Origin: Lachnospiraceae bacterium MD308
GTDB lineage: Bacteria; Bacillota; Clostridia; Lachnospirales; Lachnospiraceae
Length of the DNA: 64,000 bases
Assembly: GCA_000403475.2 (NCBI GenBank)
Contig: KE159795.1
Location: forward strand, 1,581,189 to 1,645,188
Direction: 5' to 3'
In this document: positions 52,742 to 61,822 of the stretch, one piece after another
Position numbering within the stretch: the stretch's first letter is position 1
Layout of the letters: each line of letters starts with the position of its first letter
Notes under the pieces: model-generated
What the model saw: the letters and a program-made list of their open reading frames with translations, nothing else
Database searches by the model: none
Told to the model about the DNA's origin: nothing
Program-made: the position numbers and the translations under genes

Positions 52742-53671
52742 CTATACCAACTCCAGTGCTTTCTTCGCGATGCCTTCCGCAGTCATCTCATAATGGGCGA
52801 ACACTTCCTTTGATGTCCCGGTGATGACCGGAGCATCCGGCAGTGCGATATTTACCACTTTCTTCGGACATTCGCTTCCTACTATCTGGCTGACCATAGA
52901 GCCAAGGCCGCCGAATGGCGCGTGCTCCTCCACGGTGATCACAGCCTTCGCGTTAGCTGCCGCTTTCACGATAGTCTCTTTATCTAACGGCTTCACGCAG
53001 TACATATCAACAACGGTGGCGCTTATCCCTTTTTCTTTTAAAATGGCCGCCGCATCCACAGACGGCTTAACCATCTCGCCGCATGCGATGATGGCAATAT
53101 CCGTTCCTTCGGTGACAACTGTCGCTTTGTCCATCTCAAACGGCACATTGCCTTCTTCATATACATCGTCAACCGCATTTCTGCCTACCCGGATGTATGC
53201 AGGTTTCTCATCCTTAAGAAGTTCCCGCGTCAAAAGCTCTGTCTGAAGCCTGTCGCTTGGAAGATATACTCTCATGTTCGGAACCGCGCACATAGCCGCG
53301 ATATCCTGCGCAGAATGGTGGCTCATACCCAGAGCGCCGTAGCTTACGCCGCCGCTGATACCGATTAATTTTACATTTGTATTCGAATACGCCACGTCAA
53401 CCTTGCACTGCTCGTAGCTTCTTGTGGACAGGAAGCATGCCGGGGACGCCGCGTAAGGCTTCTTTCCACATTTCGCAAGTCCCGCGGAGATGCTGACCAG
53501 ATTCTGCTCCGCAATACCCGTCTCTACGAACTGCTCCGGCAGTTCATTGGCAAATGGAGTAAATGACGCGCTTCCTCTGGAGTCGCTGCACAGCGCCACA
53601 ACATCCTTATCCTTTTTTCCTGCTTCTATCAATATATCACAAATCACCTGTTTATTCGCAATCTTAGCCAT
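52742..53671 (-). CDS. Split transketolase, C-terminal (Pyr) subunit, module 1
   Basis: 309 aa from the ATG at 53671 (AAAGGAGG 10 nt upstream). It holds the pyrimidine-binding and C-terminal transketolase domains: ETGIAEQNLVSISAGLA (the activating Glu), HHSAQDIA, YIRVGRNAV, and TVEEHAPFGGLGSMV. The start overlaps the N-terminal subunit by 8 nt (ATGGCTAA), so equimolar synthesis is likely. Split transketolases occur in clostridia both as central enzymes and in sugar loci such as apulose-4-phosphate transketolase. Here the locus implies a specialised role. Confidence 0.9.
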   Translation of the reverse strand: MAKIANKQVICDILIEAGKKDKDVVALCSDSRGSASFTPFANELPEQFVETGIAEQNLVSISAGLAKCGKKPYAASPACFLSTRSYEQCKVDVAYSNTNVKLIGISGGVSYGALGMSHHSAQDIAAMCAVPNMRVYLPSDRLQTELLTRELLKDEKPAYIRVGRNAVDDVYEEGNVPFEMDKATVVTEGTDIAIIACGEMVKPSVDAAAILKEKGISATVVDMYCVKPLDKETIVKAAANAKAVITVEEHAPFGGLGSMVSQIVGSECPKKVVNIALPDAPVITGTSKEVFAHYEMTAEGIAKKALELV

Positions 53672-54497
53672 GAAGAGCCGCCTCCTTTCTCTCTGCAAGG
53701 TCTTTCTTAATCTGCGCTAATTCCTCCGCATTCGGAACTTTATGATGCCAGTTTGCCTTGTTCTCCATAATGGAAGAACCTTTTCCTTTTACTGTATTCG
53801 CAATCACCATCGTCGGTTTGCCTTTTACTTCTTTCGCCGCGTCAAATGCCGCCTTTAACTGATCGATATCGTTACCGTCCGCCACGTTGATCACATTCCA
53901 TCCAAAGGAACTCCATCTCTCGCAAAGGTCGTCGTGAGCCATCACATCCTCCGTATTGCCGGAGATCTGCAGGCGGTTTCGGTCTACCACCGCACAGAGA
54001 TTATCGAGCTTATAATGGCTTGCCGCCATGGCGCCTTCCCATACGGAGCCTTCTGCAACCTCGCCGTCGCCCATAACCGTGTATACACGGTAATCTTTTT
54101 TGTCCATCTTGCCTGCCAGCGCCATTCCCACGCTCACCGGGAGCCCGTGGCCCAGAGAACCGGAGTTCATCTCGATACCCGGCAGTTTGTTGTTGGGATG
54201 GCCGATAAACTGTGAGCCGAACTTGCTGAAAGTGGCGATTACGTCCTTGATGTCAAAGAATCCCTTTGCCGCCAATACCGCGTAGTACGCCTCCACGGAG
54301 TGGCCTTTGCTCATGATAAACTTATCCCTGTCCGGATCATCCATATTTTCCGGACTTATGTTCATCTGGTCAAAGTATATTTCCGTCAAAATCTCCATAA
54401 CGCTCATATCGCCGCCGATGTGTCCGGCCTTTCCTTCGACGATCATGTCGATTACATTTTCTCTTAATTCATAAGCTAACGCTTTTAAATTTTCCAT
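53664..54497 (-). CDS. Split transketolase, N-terminal (TPP) subunit, module 1
   Basis: 277 aa. The thiamine-diphosphate motif GDGEVAEGSVWEGAMAASHY with DRN 25 residues on is present, as are GHIGGDMSVMEIL and SKGHSVEAYYAVLA. It pairs with the next gene to form a complete transketolase. It follows the RbsC-type permease in the operon. Confidence 0.93.
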   Translation of the reverse strand: MENLKALAYELRENVIDMIVEGKAGHIGGDMSVMEILTEIYFDQMNISPENMDDPDRDKFIMSKGHSVEAYYAVLAAKGFFDIKDVIATFSKFGSQFIGHPNNKLPGIEMNSGSLGHGLPVSVGMALAGKMDKKDYRVYTVMGDGEVAEGSVWEGAMAASHYKLDNLCAVVDRNRLQISGNTEDVMAHDDLCERWSSFGWNVINVADGNDIDQLKAAFDAAKEVKGKPTMVIANTVKGKGSSIMENKANWHHKVPNAEELAQIKKDLAERKEAALHG

Positions 54498-54532
54498 ATC
54501 TGCTTCCTTTCCGCCTTATTTCTTTAAACAGC

Positions 54533-55516
54533 TTATTTCCTTTTAAAAATGTGTGCAAATCTTTCTCTCATTACCGGGTTCTCTTTAATCGCATCCACCG
54601 TTACCGCAACTAACACAACTCCGCCGGTAACTACTGTCTCCCAGTAGGAGGATACGCGCAGAAGCGTGATGGATGTGGAAACTGTACTGTTGAGAAGTCC
54701 ACCGATTACTGTGCCTACAACTCCTCCGATACCACCCGTCATGGAGGTTCCGCCGAGTACGGAAGCCGCGATGGTCGGGTTTACCCAGTTTGCTCCGATC
54801 GAAGCCTGGAAGGACGCCAGCTTGCAGGTCATCAAAACGCCTGCGACCGCTGCCAGAAGTCCGCTTAAGCAGTACACGATAACCTCCACACGCTCCGTCT
54901 TAATACCGACAATCTTTGCACAGTTGCGGTTTCCGCCGAGAGCGAAGATATGACGGCCGAGCTTTGTATACTTGAGCATAATCGTAAGCACGATACAGAT
55001 GACCAGCATAATGATAACAATCGTAGGAAGAATCCCGCCGATTACGCCGTTGGCAAGAAACTGTGCGGTCTTCGGGATACCGACAATCGGAGTACCCTTT
55101 GTGATAATGTATACGATACCTTTATAGATCTCCGCCGTCGCCAGTGTTACGATGAAAGGCGTCAGCCTGAGATACGCGATGAAAAGTCCGTTAACAAGCC
55201 CTAATAAAAGCCCTACAATACATGAAACAAGGATGGAGACCAATGGATTTACTCCCTGCTCAATCATTAGTTTTGCCGCACACATACTGGACACGGAACC
55301 CACTGCCGCTACAGACAAATCGATACCTCCCGTCAAAAGTACGATTGTCTGACCAAAGCTGACGATGATGATAAAGGATGCCGCTCTTGTCAATGTACTG
55401 ATATTGTACGCGGTAAAAAAGTTGCCTGTTGCAATATGTACACCCAGCCCGGCAAGAATCGTTACAATTAAAACCATTCCCGGCGTTGATTTTAAGAAAT
55501 CTACCACTTTTTTCAT
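54533..55516 (-). CDS. Ribose-type ABC permease (RbsC family), module 1
   Basis: 327 aa, about nine hydrophobic segments, signature LLTGGIDLSVAAVGS near 62-76 and AASVLGGTSMTGGIGGVVGT near 255. It transports the substrate of the kinase and transketolase genes that follow. Confidence 0.92.
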   Translation of the reverse strand: MKKVVDFLKSTPGMVLIVTILAGLGVHIATGNFFTAYNISTLTRAASFIIIVSFGQTIVLLTGGIDLSVAAVGSVSSMCAAKLMIEQGVNPLVSILVSCIVGLLLGLVNGLFIAYLRLTPFIVTLATAEIYKGIVYIITKGTPIVGIPKTAQFLANGVIGGILPTIVIIMLVICIVLTIMLKYTKLGRHIFALGGNRNCAKIVGIKTERVEVIVYCLSGLLAAVAGVLMTCKLASFQASIGANWVNPTIAASVLGGTSMTGGIGGVVGTVIGGLLNSTVSTSITLLRVSSYWETVVTGGVVLVAVTVDAIKENPVMRERFAHIFKRK

Positions 55517-55528
55517 TACTATTACCTC

Positions 55529-57016
55529 CTACTGAAATGCCACTTTCAGAACATCCTCTTCTGTGGTCATATCTACGTCTTCTATATATCCTTTGATTTT
55601 TCCCTGATGAACTACCATAACTCTGTCTGCAAGAGCCAGCACTTCCTCCATCTCCGAGGAGATAACTACTACCGCCACGCCGTTATCGGCGAGCTCTCTC
55701 ACCAGCGCGTGAATCTCTGCCTTTGCATTTACATCAATACCCCGGGTAGGCTCATCCATGATCAGCATCTTGATTCCCTTTGCCATCCAGCGGGCAACGA
55801 TAACTTTCTGCTGGTTACCGCCGGAGAGGTTCTTTATCAGCGCCTCCCTGCCTGCTGTCTTGATTCGGAACCTTCCGATATACTCATCCGTAATCTTCGC
55901 CGCTTCCTTAAAGTTAATGAGACCGTTCTTCTTAAGCTGGTCGTAGGATGGAAGCATCATATTCTCCATTACGGACATTCCCGGAGTGATACCGTCATGA
56001 CGTCTCTCCTCAGATACGTAGCCCATGCCAAGCTTTAGGGCTACGCGCGGTTCTTTGATATCCACCTCCGCGCCCTCCACGAACATCTTCGCTCCCGGCT
56101 CCGGACGTGTGATGCCGAACACGCTCTTGAATATCTCTGTCCGCCCGGCTCCCACAAGCCCTGCCACACAGAGAATCTCTCCCTTCTTCACATGAAAGCT
56201 CACATCAGAGAATTCTCCCGGGCGGGTCATGTTCTGTGCCTCAAAGAACACTTCTTCCGACACTTTACGATTCACATGCTTTGACTCCTGAACCTTCTTT
56301 CCCGCCATGTTGGTAATAATCTCATCTTTTGTAATATCCTTAATCTCTGTCACCTTCACAAGCTGTCCGTCACGCATGATCGTCGCCCGGTCCGCCTGTT
56401 CCATAACCTCATCCAAATGGTGTGTGATGAATATCATGGAGGTTCCTGCTTTTTTGAGCCTCTGCATGGATGCGAACAGCGTCACCGCCTCTTTGTTCGT
56501 AAGAACCGCAGTAGGCTCATCTAATATCAATACCCGCGGAGAGTAAGCGAGTGCTCTTGCGATGGATACGAGCTGCTGGTATGCCGCCGACAATCTCTTG
56601 ACCGGCTGCGTAACATCAATCTCCACATCTAAAAGCTTTAAGAGCTCTGCCGCTTCCTTCTGCGCATTTTTCCAACTAATCAATGCTCCGTTGGCCCTCT
56701 CGTTGCCAAGGAATATATTTTCTGCTATGGACGCCTCAGGAATCAAGTTCAATTCCTGAGGTACGATTACGATATTCTTTGCAAATGCTTCTTTGGGCGA
56801 GCTGATCTTTACCGGCTTCCCGTCCATGAATACCTCGCCTTCATCCATCGTATACTGTCCGATCAGTACATTCATCAATGTACTCTTTCCCGCTCCGTTC
56901 TCGCCAAGCAGCGCATGGATTTCCCCCGGCCTGATGCTTAAGTCAACGCCGTCCAACGCCTTGGTTCCCGGGAAAGTCTTGGTGATCCCTTTCATTTCAA
57001 TTACGAATTCGCTCAA
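55529..57016 (-). CDS. Ribose-type ABC ATPase (RbsA family), module 1
   Basis: About 495 aa if started at the TTG at 57016, which has AGAGGAA about 9 nt upstream and yields the usual RbsA opening SEFVIEMKGITKTFPG. An in-frame ATG at 57037 and a longer frame to 57097 are less likely, the latter running into the hairpin. Walker A GENGAGKST and LILDEPTAVL in half one; GLVGAGRTEIFK, LSGGNQQKV and IMDEPTRGIDVN in half two. Confidence 0.9.
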   Translation of the reverse strand: MSEFVIEMKGITKTFPGTKALDGVDLSIRPGEIHALLGENGAGKSTLMNVLIGQYTMDEGEVFMDGKPVKISSPKEAFAKNIVIVPQELNLIPEASIAENIFLGNERANGALISWKNAQKEAAELLKLLDVEIDVTQPVKRLSAAYQQLVSIARALAYSPRVLILDEPTAVLTNKEAVTLFASMQRLKKAGTSMIFITHHLDEVMEQADRATIMRDGQLVKVTEIKDITKDEIITNMAGKKVQESKHVNRKVSEEVFFEAQNMTRPGEFSDVSFHVKKGEILCVAGLVGAGRTEIFKSVFGITRPEPGAKMFVEGAEVDIKEPRVALKLGMGYVSEERRHDGITPGMSVMENMMLPSYDQLKKNGLINFKEAAKITDEYIGRFRIKTAGREALIKNLSGGNQQKVIVARWMAKGIKMLIMDEPTRGIDVNAKAEIHALVRELADNGVAVVVISSEMEEVLALADRVMVVHQGKIKGYIEDVDMTTEEDVLKVAFQ

Positions 57017-57075
57017 CTTATTCACTTCCTCTACCATTTTTTCACAACAAATGTCAAGTGCTACTTTTACAAAAA

Positions 57076-57109
57076 TTCCACGCGACCATGCTTCCATAAT
57101 CGCGTGGAA
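57076..57109 (-). terminator. Attenuator hairpin between binding protein and ATPase genes
   Basis: Perfect 10-bp stem TTCCACGCGA / TCGCGTGGAA with a 14-nt loop; on the minus strand it runs straight into TTTTT. Its place right after the binding-protein gene suggests partial termination that keeps binding protein in excess over the transporter. Confidence 0.8.
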
Positions 57110-57147
57110 TCCGTCTTCATTCCTTTAACTTATTACACGGTTTCCCG

Positions 57148-58251
57148 CTATTTTGCATCAGCGAACAGCATATCGATGAATTCCTGAGCCTGATCTGCAT
57201 ATACAGAAGAAGATCCTACGTCTGTAACTTCCTCAACTGTCTCGCCGTCGATTGTCTTAACCGCGTTCCAGATCATCTTGTATCCCATATCGTAGCAGTT
57301 CTGAACCTGTGCTACATAAAGTGTGCCGTCTTTCAGGTACTCTAATGTACGAAGGTCATGATCCATACCGCCGATTACAACTTCTCCGCCGCGGCCTGCA
57401 TCCTTAACTGCCTGACATGCGCCAACCGGATTGGACATGTTGTTGCAGAGGATTCCGCCGAGGTCCGGATATGCCTGCATCCATGCTTCTGTAATCTGAA
57501 CTGCCTTCTCTACGAAGTCGTTGTCTCTCTGGTCATCAACAACCTTGATGTCCGGGTGCTTCTTTACTGTATCGTAGAAAGCTTTCAGTCTGTCTTCGTG
57601 CGAAACTGCTCCGATTGTTCCGGACAGGAAAGCGATTTCTTTCTTTCCGTCTTCTTCCATCTTCTTGCATACCGCCTCTGCGATTGCAGCGCCGTCGCCG
57701 TAGTTATCATTATTTCCTACGAAGAATGAACGCTCGGTGTTCGGAAGGTCTGATGATGCGAACAGAGCAACCTTAACTCCGGCTTTAACTGCGTCATTGA
57801 CTGCAGGCTCTGTCGTCTCTACCTGATTAACGTCTACAGCGATCAAGTCATATCCCTGACCAACTGCTGTCTCAATGGAGTTAACCTGGTCAACTGCGTC
57901 CGGCTCAACCGGTGCATACCACTCATAATCAATGGTAACGCCTTTGGACTTTAAGTCTTCTACTGCTGCCTTTACACCAACTTCAATCGCATCATACCAT
58001 GCGTGAACTAACTTATATGTACAATAAATCTTATATGTATCTTTCTTTGGCTCATAGCTTGTATCAAAGCTCTGATCTGCAAGCGCTTTTGCATTCGCAA
58101 CTTCTGTCGCCTCTGCGCCTTCTGTCTTTGTCTCTTCCTGTTTTGTCTCGCCGCCGTCTCCGCCGTCGCTGCTGTCTCCGCCGTTACTGCATCCTGCCAT
58201 AGCTAATACCATAGCCGTTACTAATAATAAACTGATTAATTTCCTTTTCAT
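57148..58251 (-). CDS. Ribose-type ABC sugar-binding lipoprotein, module 1
   Basis: 367 aa with lipobox MAGC (about 18-21), a Gly/Asp/Ser/Glu-rich linker to residue 50 and a type I binding-protein fold (YKIYCTYKLVHAWYDAIEVG, GYDLIAVDVNQVETTEP, VIGGMDHD). The opening KLVHAWYDAIEVG is similar to autoinducer-2 and pentose/polyol-binding relatives. First gene of the operon behind a strong promoter at 58.5 kb. Confidence 0.9.
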   Translation of the reverse strand: MKRKLISLLLVTAMVLAMAGCSNGGDSSDGGDGGETKQEETKTEGAEATEVANAKALADQSFDTSYEPKKDTYKIYCTYKLVHAWYDAIEVGVKAAVEDLKSKGVTIDYEWYAPVEPDAVDQVNSIETAVGQGYDLIAVDVNQVETTEPAVNDAVKAGVKVALFASSDLPNTERSFFVGNNDNYGDGAAIAEAVCKKMEEDGKKEIAFLSGTIGAVSHEDRLKAFYDTVKKHPDIKVVDDQRDNDFVEKAVQITEAWMQAYPDLGGILCNNMSNPVGACQAVKDAGRGGEVVIGGMDHDLRTLEYLKDGTLYVAQVQNCYDMGYKMIWNAVKTIDGETVEEVTDVGSSSVYADQAQEFIDMLFADAK

Positions 58252-58685
58252 AATGTTCTCCTTTCATTTTAAACCTTTTGTTTTGACTCCATCCGGCTCT
58301 TGTGAAATTCTCCTCCTTTCTTCTAAATTATCTTAAGTCACTTAGGAATTCTGCACAACAAAATAGATAAATTATTCACTAAATTTTTTCATTTATAATT
58401 TCGTGAAAATTCACACTCATCCTGCCAATTTGTAGCACTTTGACTATTTATTAACAGATTTCCTTGTGCTTTTTGACTTTATGACTAAGTTATATCACAT
58501 TTATACTTGTCAGTCAACTAAATTTTATGTAAATGCACAATAATTTAACTAAATTAATTTTAGCATTGCAATCTATGCACAAACAGTCCCGGAGCAAGCG
58601 TCCGGGCAAACGCAAAATGAGCCAAGTCTGTAATGACTCAGCTCATTTTTTTCATATCTGTTTTTCCCCGTTTATGCCGCACTTG
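58252..58685. promoter_or_regulatory. Control region of transketolase module 1
   Basis: 434 bp without a gene. Minus strand TTGACT (58512-58517), 17-nt spacer, TATAAC (58489-58494) is a clear promoter for the binding-protein operon, leaving a leader of about 230 nt. ACTAAATT occurs three times (near 58378, 58517 and 58548) and again before module 2 (near 60829); the second copy overlaps the -35 box, making it a candidate operator. The rest of the leader is A/T-rich with no ORF. Confidence 0.6.
58588..58649. terminator. Tandem hairpins after the LacI gene
   Basis: Two stems: CCCGGA/TCCGGG (58588-58593, 58601-58606) and AAAATGAGC/GCTCATTTT (58614-58622, 58641-58649) followed by T-run on the plus strand. 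They isolate the lacI-type gene (minus) from the module 1 promoter. Confidence 0.7.
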
Positions 58686-59699
58686 CTACAACAGTTTCTC
58701 GACGCTCTCATTCTCTACAAGCCGCGGTTCAATCTTATACTTTATATTATATCCTCTTGTTTTCTCAATCTTTTCCACCAGAGCTTTCACCGCCATCTCC
58801 CCCATCTCCTCTCCGGGGAGCTGAACCGTCGTCACCTTCGGTTCAATGAACGAACAAATCGGGCGATTATCAAACCCCACAAAAGAAACCTCTTTTGGCA
58901 CGCGGATACCGCGCTTTTTAAATGCCTGCAGCGCCCTGCACGCAAGAAGGTCATTGTCCGCCAGGAATGCCGTCGGAAGGCTCTCACTCTCATCCAGATA
59001 TCTCTCCACATCTTTCTCCGTCTGCGCCTCCAGATAGCCGACATTCATAACATACCTTTCCTCAAAGACAAGCCCTCTCTGTCTCAAACATTCTTTAAAC
59101 GCCTGATACCTCTGGTCAAAGCAAATAATCGGGAACCTGCTTTTGATATATCCGAATTCCCTGTGCCCCATCCGGTACAGATACTCGAATCCCTGATAAA
59201 TTCCAAGGAAATTGTCCACAGTAACCGCATCCACATTGAGCGTCGGCAGCGGATTGTCAAGGAATACGCAAGGAGCGCTCAGCTTTGAGAAAAACTCCAT
59301 ATCCTCCGGATACATCTCCACCGCGTAAATAATATATCCGGCATACCGAAAATCCTCCATCGCCAGATACCTTTCACTCAGCGGCATATTTTTATCCAGA
59401 TACATCATCGTCATCTTATAATTATTCGCTTCAATCTCTTTGATAATACTCTCCGACAGATAATTAAAAAAGGGATACTCCTCAATCACCTCTCCGCCGC
59501 ACTTATAAATTACAAATCCAATATCTCCTTTCGCCACATTATTATCCTTCAGAAGATATTCACACCCCAATTCTACCACCTTACGAATAATCTCCTGCCG
59601 CTTTTCTTCGCCAACTCCCGGCTTGTTGTTGAGCACCAGTGACACCGCCGCCGGCGACACACCCAACTCCCGCGCAATATCTTTCGCTCTATACCTCAT
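58686..59699 (-). CDS. LacI-family regulator, module 1
   Basis: 337 aa. The HTH is RAKDIARELGVSPAAVSLVL at residues 3-22, followed by a diverged sugar-binding core (GFVIYKCGGEVIEEYPFFNY, YIIYAVEMYP, AFLADNDLLACRAL). It probably represses the downstream importer/transketolase operon on the same strand. It lies between that operon and an RpiR gene, with its own terminator. Confidence 0.88.
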   Translation of the reverse strand: MRYRAKDIARELGVSPAAVSLVLNNKPGVGEEKRQEIIRKVVELGCEYLLKDNNVAKGDIGFVIYKCGGEVIEEYPFFNYLSESIIKEIEANNYKMTMMYLDKNMPLSERYLAMEDFRYAGYIIYAVEMYPEDMEFFSKLSAPCVFLDNPLPTLNVDAVTVDNFLGIYQGFEYLYRMGHREFGYIKSRFPIICFDQRYQAFKECLRQRGLVFEERYVMNVGYLEAQTEKDVERYLDESESLPTAFLADNDLLACRALQAFKKRGIRVPKEVSFVGFDNRPICSFIEPKVTTVQLPGEEMGEMAVKALVEKIEKTRGYNIKYKIEPRLVENESVEKLL

Positions 59700-59723
59700 C
59701 TCTTTCCTTTCCCGGCCTGCAGC

Positions 59724-60602
59724 CTAGATATTTTTTTCGGGCAACTTGTTCACTCGCAGATTGTCCGACACTTCCTTAAGTCTTTCAAACGAATTAATCT
59801 CCATCCTTTGAAGCACCCCCATATAAATCGCGTCCAGCATCGCCTGTTCCGCAACTCTTCTGGCAATCACTTCCTTATCCACCGTTGTATCTGTCGTCAC
59901 ATTATACAGCACGATATCCGAATACTTTGTGAGCTCAGATTTTCCCGCTTTGGTGATGCAGATCGTGACCGCGCCGCGCTCCTTCGCAATCCGCATCGCC
60001 TCCACCACCTGCTTCGTACGTCCGCTGTGGGATATAGCTATAGCCACATCCCCTTCTTTCATATTGCACGCATTTACAATCTGCACATCCGCGTCACTGT
60101 CAGAAAAACAGTCACAGCCTATTCTCTTTAGCCGCAGGCTCGCATAATTGCATGGGAACATGGCGTCTCCGATAGCAAAAAAGCAAATCTTTCCGGCGCG
60201 CGCAATCTTATCGCACGCTTTCTCATACTCCTCGATCGCCGCCACCTCCAGCGTCTTCTTAAGGTTCAGTATGTTAAGCTTAAACACGCTTTCCACAACC
60301 TCCCCCATACTGCGGCCCGGCGCAATCTCCCCCGTCTCGTCCTTCGCCGGAGGATTGAGGAGCTGCCCCGCCAAAAGCCGCTTGAATTCCGCATAGCCCG
60401 ACACTCCAATCGTCCGGCACAGGCGAACCACCGTCGCCTCACCGCACCCGCACCGCTTCGCCAGCCTTTGCAGCGACATATGGGTAATCTCATGAGGGGC
60501 TTTCAGAACAAATTCTGCGACCCTTTTCTCTGCCGGCGTAAGGCTTGGCAGTAAAAACTGGGTCGTAGCGAGAATATTTCTTACACTTTCTATTTTCTGC
60601 AT
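59724..60602 (-). CDS. RpiR-family regulator (HTH plus SIS domain), module 2
   Basis: About 292 aa from the ATG at 60602; an ATG 33 nt upstream has no ribosome site. The N-terminal RpiR HTH includes MSLQRLAKRCGCGEATVVRL near residues 43-62. The C-terminal SIS domain includes ICFFAIGDAMFPC and IAISHSGRTKQVVEA, which bind phosphosugars. It is divergent from the second transketolase operon and so its likely regulator, sensing a sugar phosphate. Confidence 0.9.
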   Translation of the reverse strand: MQKIESVRNILATTQFLLPSLTPAEKRVAEFVLKAPHEITHMSLQRLAKRCGCGEATVVRLCRTIGVSGYAEFKRLLAGQLLNPPAKDETGEIAPGRSMGEVVESVFKLNILNLKKTLEVAAIEEYEKACDKIARAGKICFFAIGDAMFPCNYASLRLKRIGCDCFSDSDADVQIVNACNMKEGDVAIAISHSGRTKQVVEAMRIAKERGAVTICITKAGKSELTKYSDIVLYNVTTDTTVDKEVIARRVAEQAMLDAIYMGVLQRMEINSFERLKEVSDNLRVNKLPEKNI

Positions 60603-60663
60603 CCTATCACTCTCACACCTTTTATTATGTAGCATTTATCTATTACCATATTATCCTATTTTT

Positions 60664-60695
60664 AACTCCAATTTCAATCTATTATTTTTGGAGTT
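60664..60695. promoter_or_regulatory. Inverted ACTCCAA repeat, candidate RpiR operator
   Basis: AACTCCAA (60664-60671) and TTGGAGTT (60688-60695) form 8-bp arms around 16 nt. The same TTGGAGT half-site recurs at 60808-60815 on the module 2 promoter. Confidence 0.6.
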
Positions 60696-60779
60696 TAATA
60701 TCTCAGTTTTAGCATTATTTATGTTTATTATACAATATTTTAACCATATAAACTCAGTATTTTTGTGCAATATTGCATA

Positions 60780-60815
60780 TTGATAATCCATTTTATTATA
60801 ACTATAATTGGAGTA
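60780..60815 (+). promoter_or_regulatory. Promoter of transketolase module 2 with half-operator
   Basis: TTGATA (60780-60785), 17-nt spacer, TATAAT (60803-60808), followed directly by TTGGAGTA (60808-60815) at the start site. Confidence 0.75.
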
Positions 60816-60861
60816 TAGACTAAATTTTACAAAATATTCTTTAGAAAGGAATTTACATTTT

Positions 60862-61812
60862 ATGAAAAAATCATTCCGTTCCACACTCATCAACGCGATA
60901 ACCAAAAGCGCGGAGGAATATCCGAATATGGTCGTGTTAAACGCAGACTCGGCAAGAGCATTGAAGCTGACACAGTTTTCCGACACTTATCCCGACCGCA
61001 TGACCGGCGTAGGCATCAGCGAAGCGGATCTGATCGGCACTGCTGCAGGCATGGCAGCCACCGGGCTTATCCCGGTTGTCGTCGGATTTTCCATGTTTGT
61101 ATCCGAGAAACCCTTCGAGCAGATTCGCCAGGCAATTGCCTATCCGAATCTCAACGTCAAGATCGTCGCTACTCACAGCGGACTTTGTGTGGGACAGGAC
61201 GGCGCTACGCATCAGGCGTTAGAAGATATGGCCGTCATCCGCTCCCTCCCGAATTTCAAAGTATACGCGGCGGCCGATGTCACCGAGACAGAAGCAGCCC
61301 TCCAGGCCATGTTAAATCATGACGGGCCCGCGTATCTTCGTCTTGGCCGCGACCTGGCCGAAGATATTTTTGATGGGAACAAAAGCTTCCTTCCGGGGGG
61401 CGCAGACGTGCTGCGGGACGGGGATGATGTCACCATCGCAGCCTGCGGGCTTATGGTCGAACAAGCTTTGCTCGCTGCCGCGGGCTTAAAATCCCAGGGC
61501 ATAGGCGCTACAGTCATAAATACTTATTCCATCAAGCCCCTCCCCGAAGACCTGCTTTTAGAAAAGGCAAAAAAGACCAATGCTTTCGTCACCGCTGAAG
61601 ACCACTCGGTCATTGGCGGACTGGGAAGCGCTGTCTGCGAATATCTCTCACAGACCTGCCCTGTGCCGGTTCTCCGGGTAGGCGTTCCCGATCATTTCGG
61701 AGAATCCGGCACGCAGGATGAGCTGTACCGGAAGTACGGGCTCACAGCGGACGATATCATTGAAGCAGCGAAAAAAGCAATCAGCATGAAAACCACAAAC
61801 ACGAAAGGCTAG
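60862..61812 (+). CDS. Split transketolase, C-terminal (Pyr) subunit, module 2
   Basis: 316 aa from the ATG at 60862 (GAAAGGA upstream); an upstream frame start would add 18 residues overlapping the promoter. TGVGISEADLIGTAAGMAAT holds the conserved Glu, with YLRLGRDLAEDIF and TAEDHSVIGGLGSAV further on. It is a paralogue of the module 1 subunit, but here the C-terminal subunit gene precedes the N-terminal one, the reverse of module 1. Confidence 0.92.
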   Translation: MKKSFRSTLINAITKSAEEYPNMVVLNADSARALKLTQFSDTYPDRMTGVGISEADLIGTAAGMAATGLIPVVVGFSMFVSEKPFEQIRQAIAYPNLNVKIVATHSGLCVGQDGATHQALEDMAVIRSLPNFKVYAAADVTETEAALQAMLNHDGPAYLRLGRDLAEDIFDGNKSFLPGGADVLRDGDDVTIAACGLMVEQALLAAAGLKSQGIGATVINTYSIKPLPEDLLLEKAKKTNAFVTAEDHSVIGGLGSAVCEYLSQTCPVPVLRVGVPDHFGESGTQDELYRKYGLTADDIIEAAKKAISMKTTNTKG

Positions 61813-61822
61813 GTGACTCCAT

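Noticed and set aside
57017-57097. Longer N-terminus of the RbsA-type ATPase starting at 57097
   Set aside because: This stretch overlaps the attenuator hairpin and does not resemble RbsA; the TTG at 57016 has a ribosome site and gives the family's usual opening.
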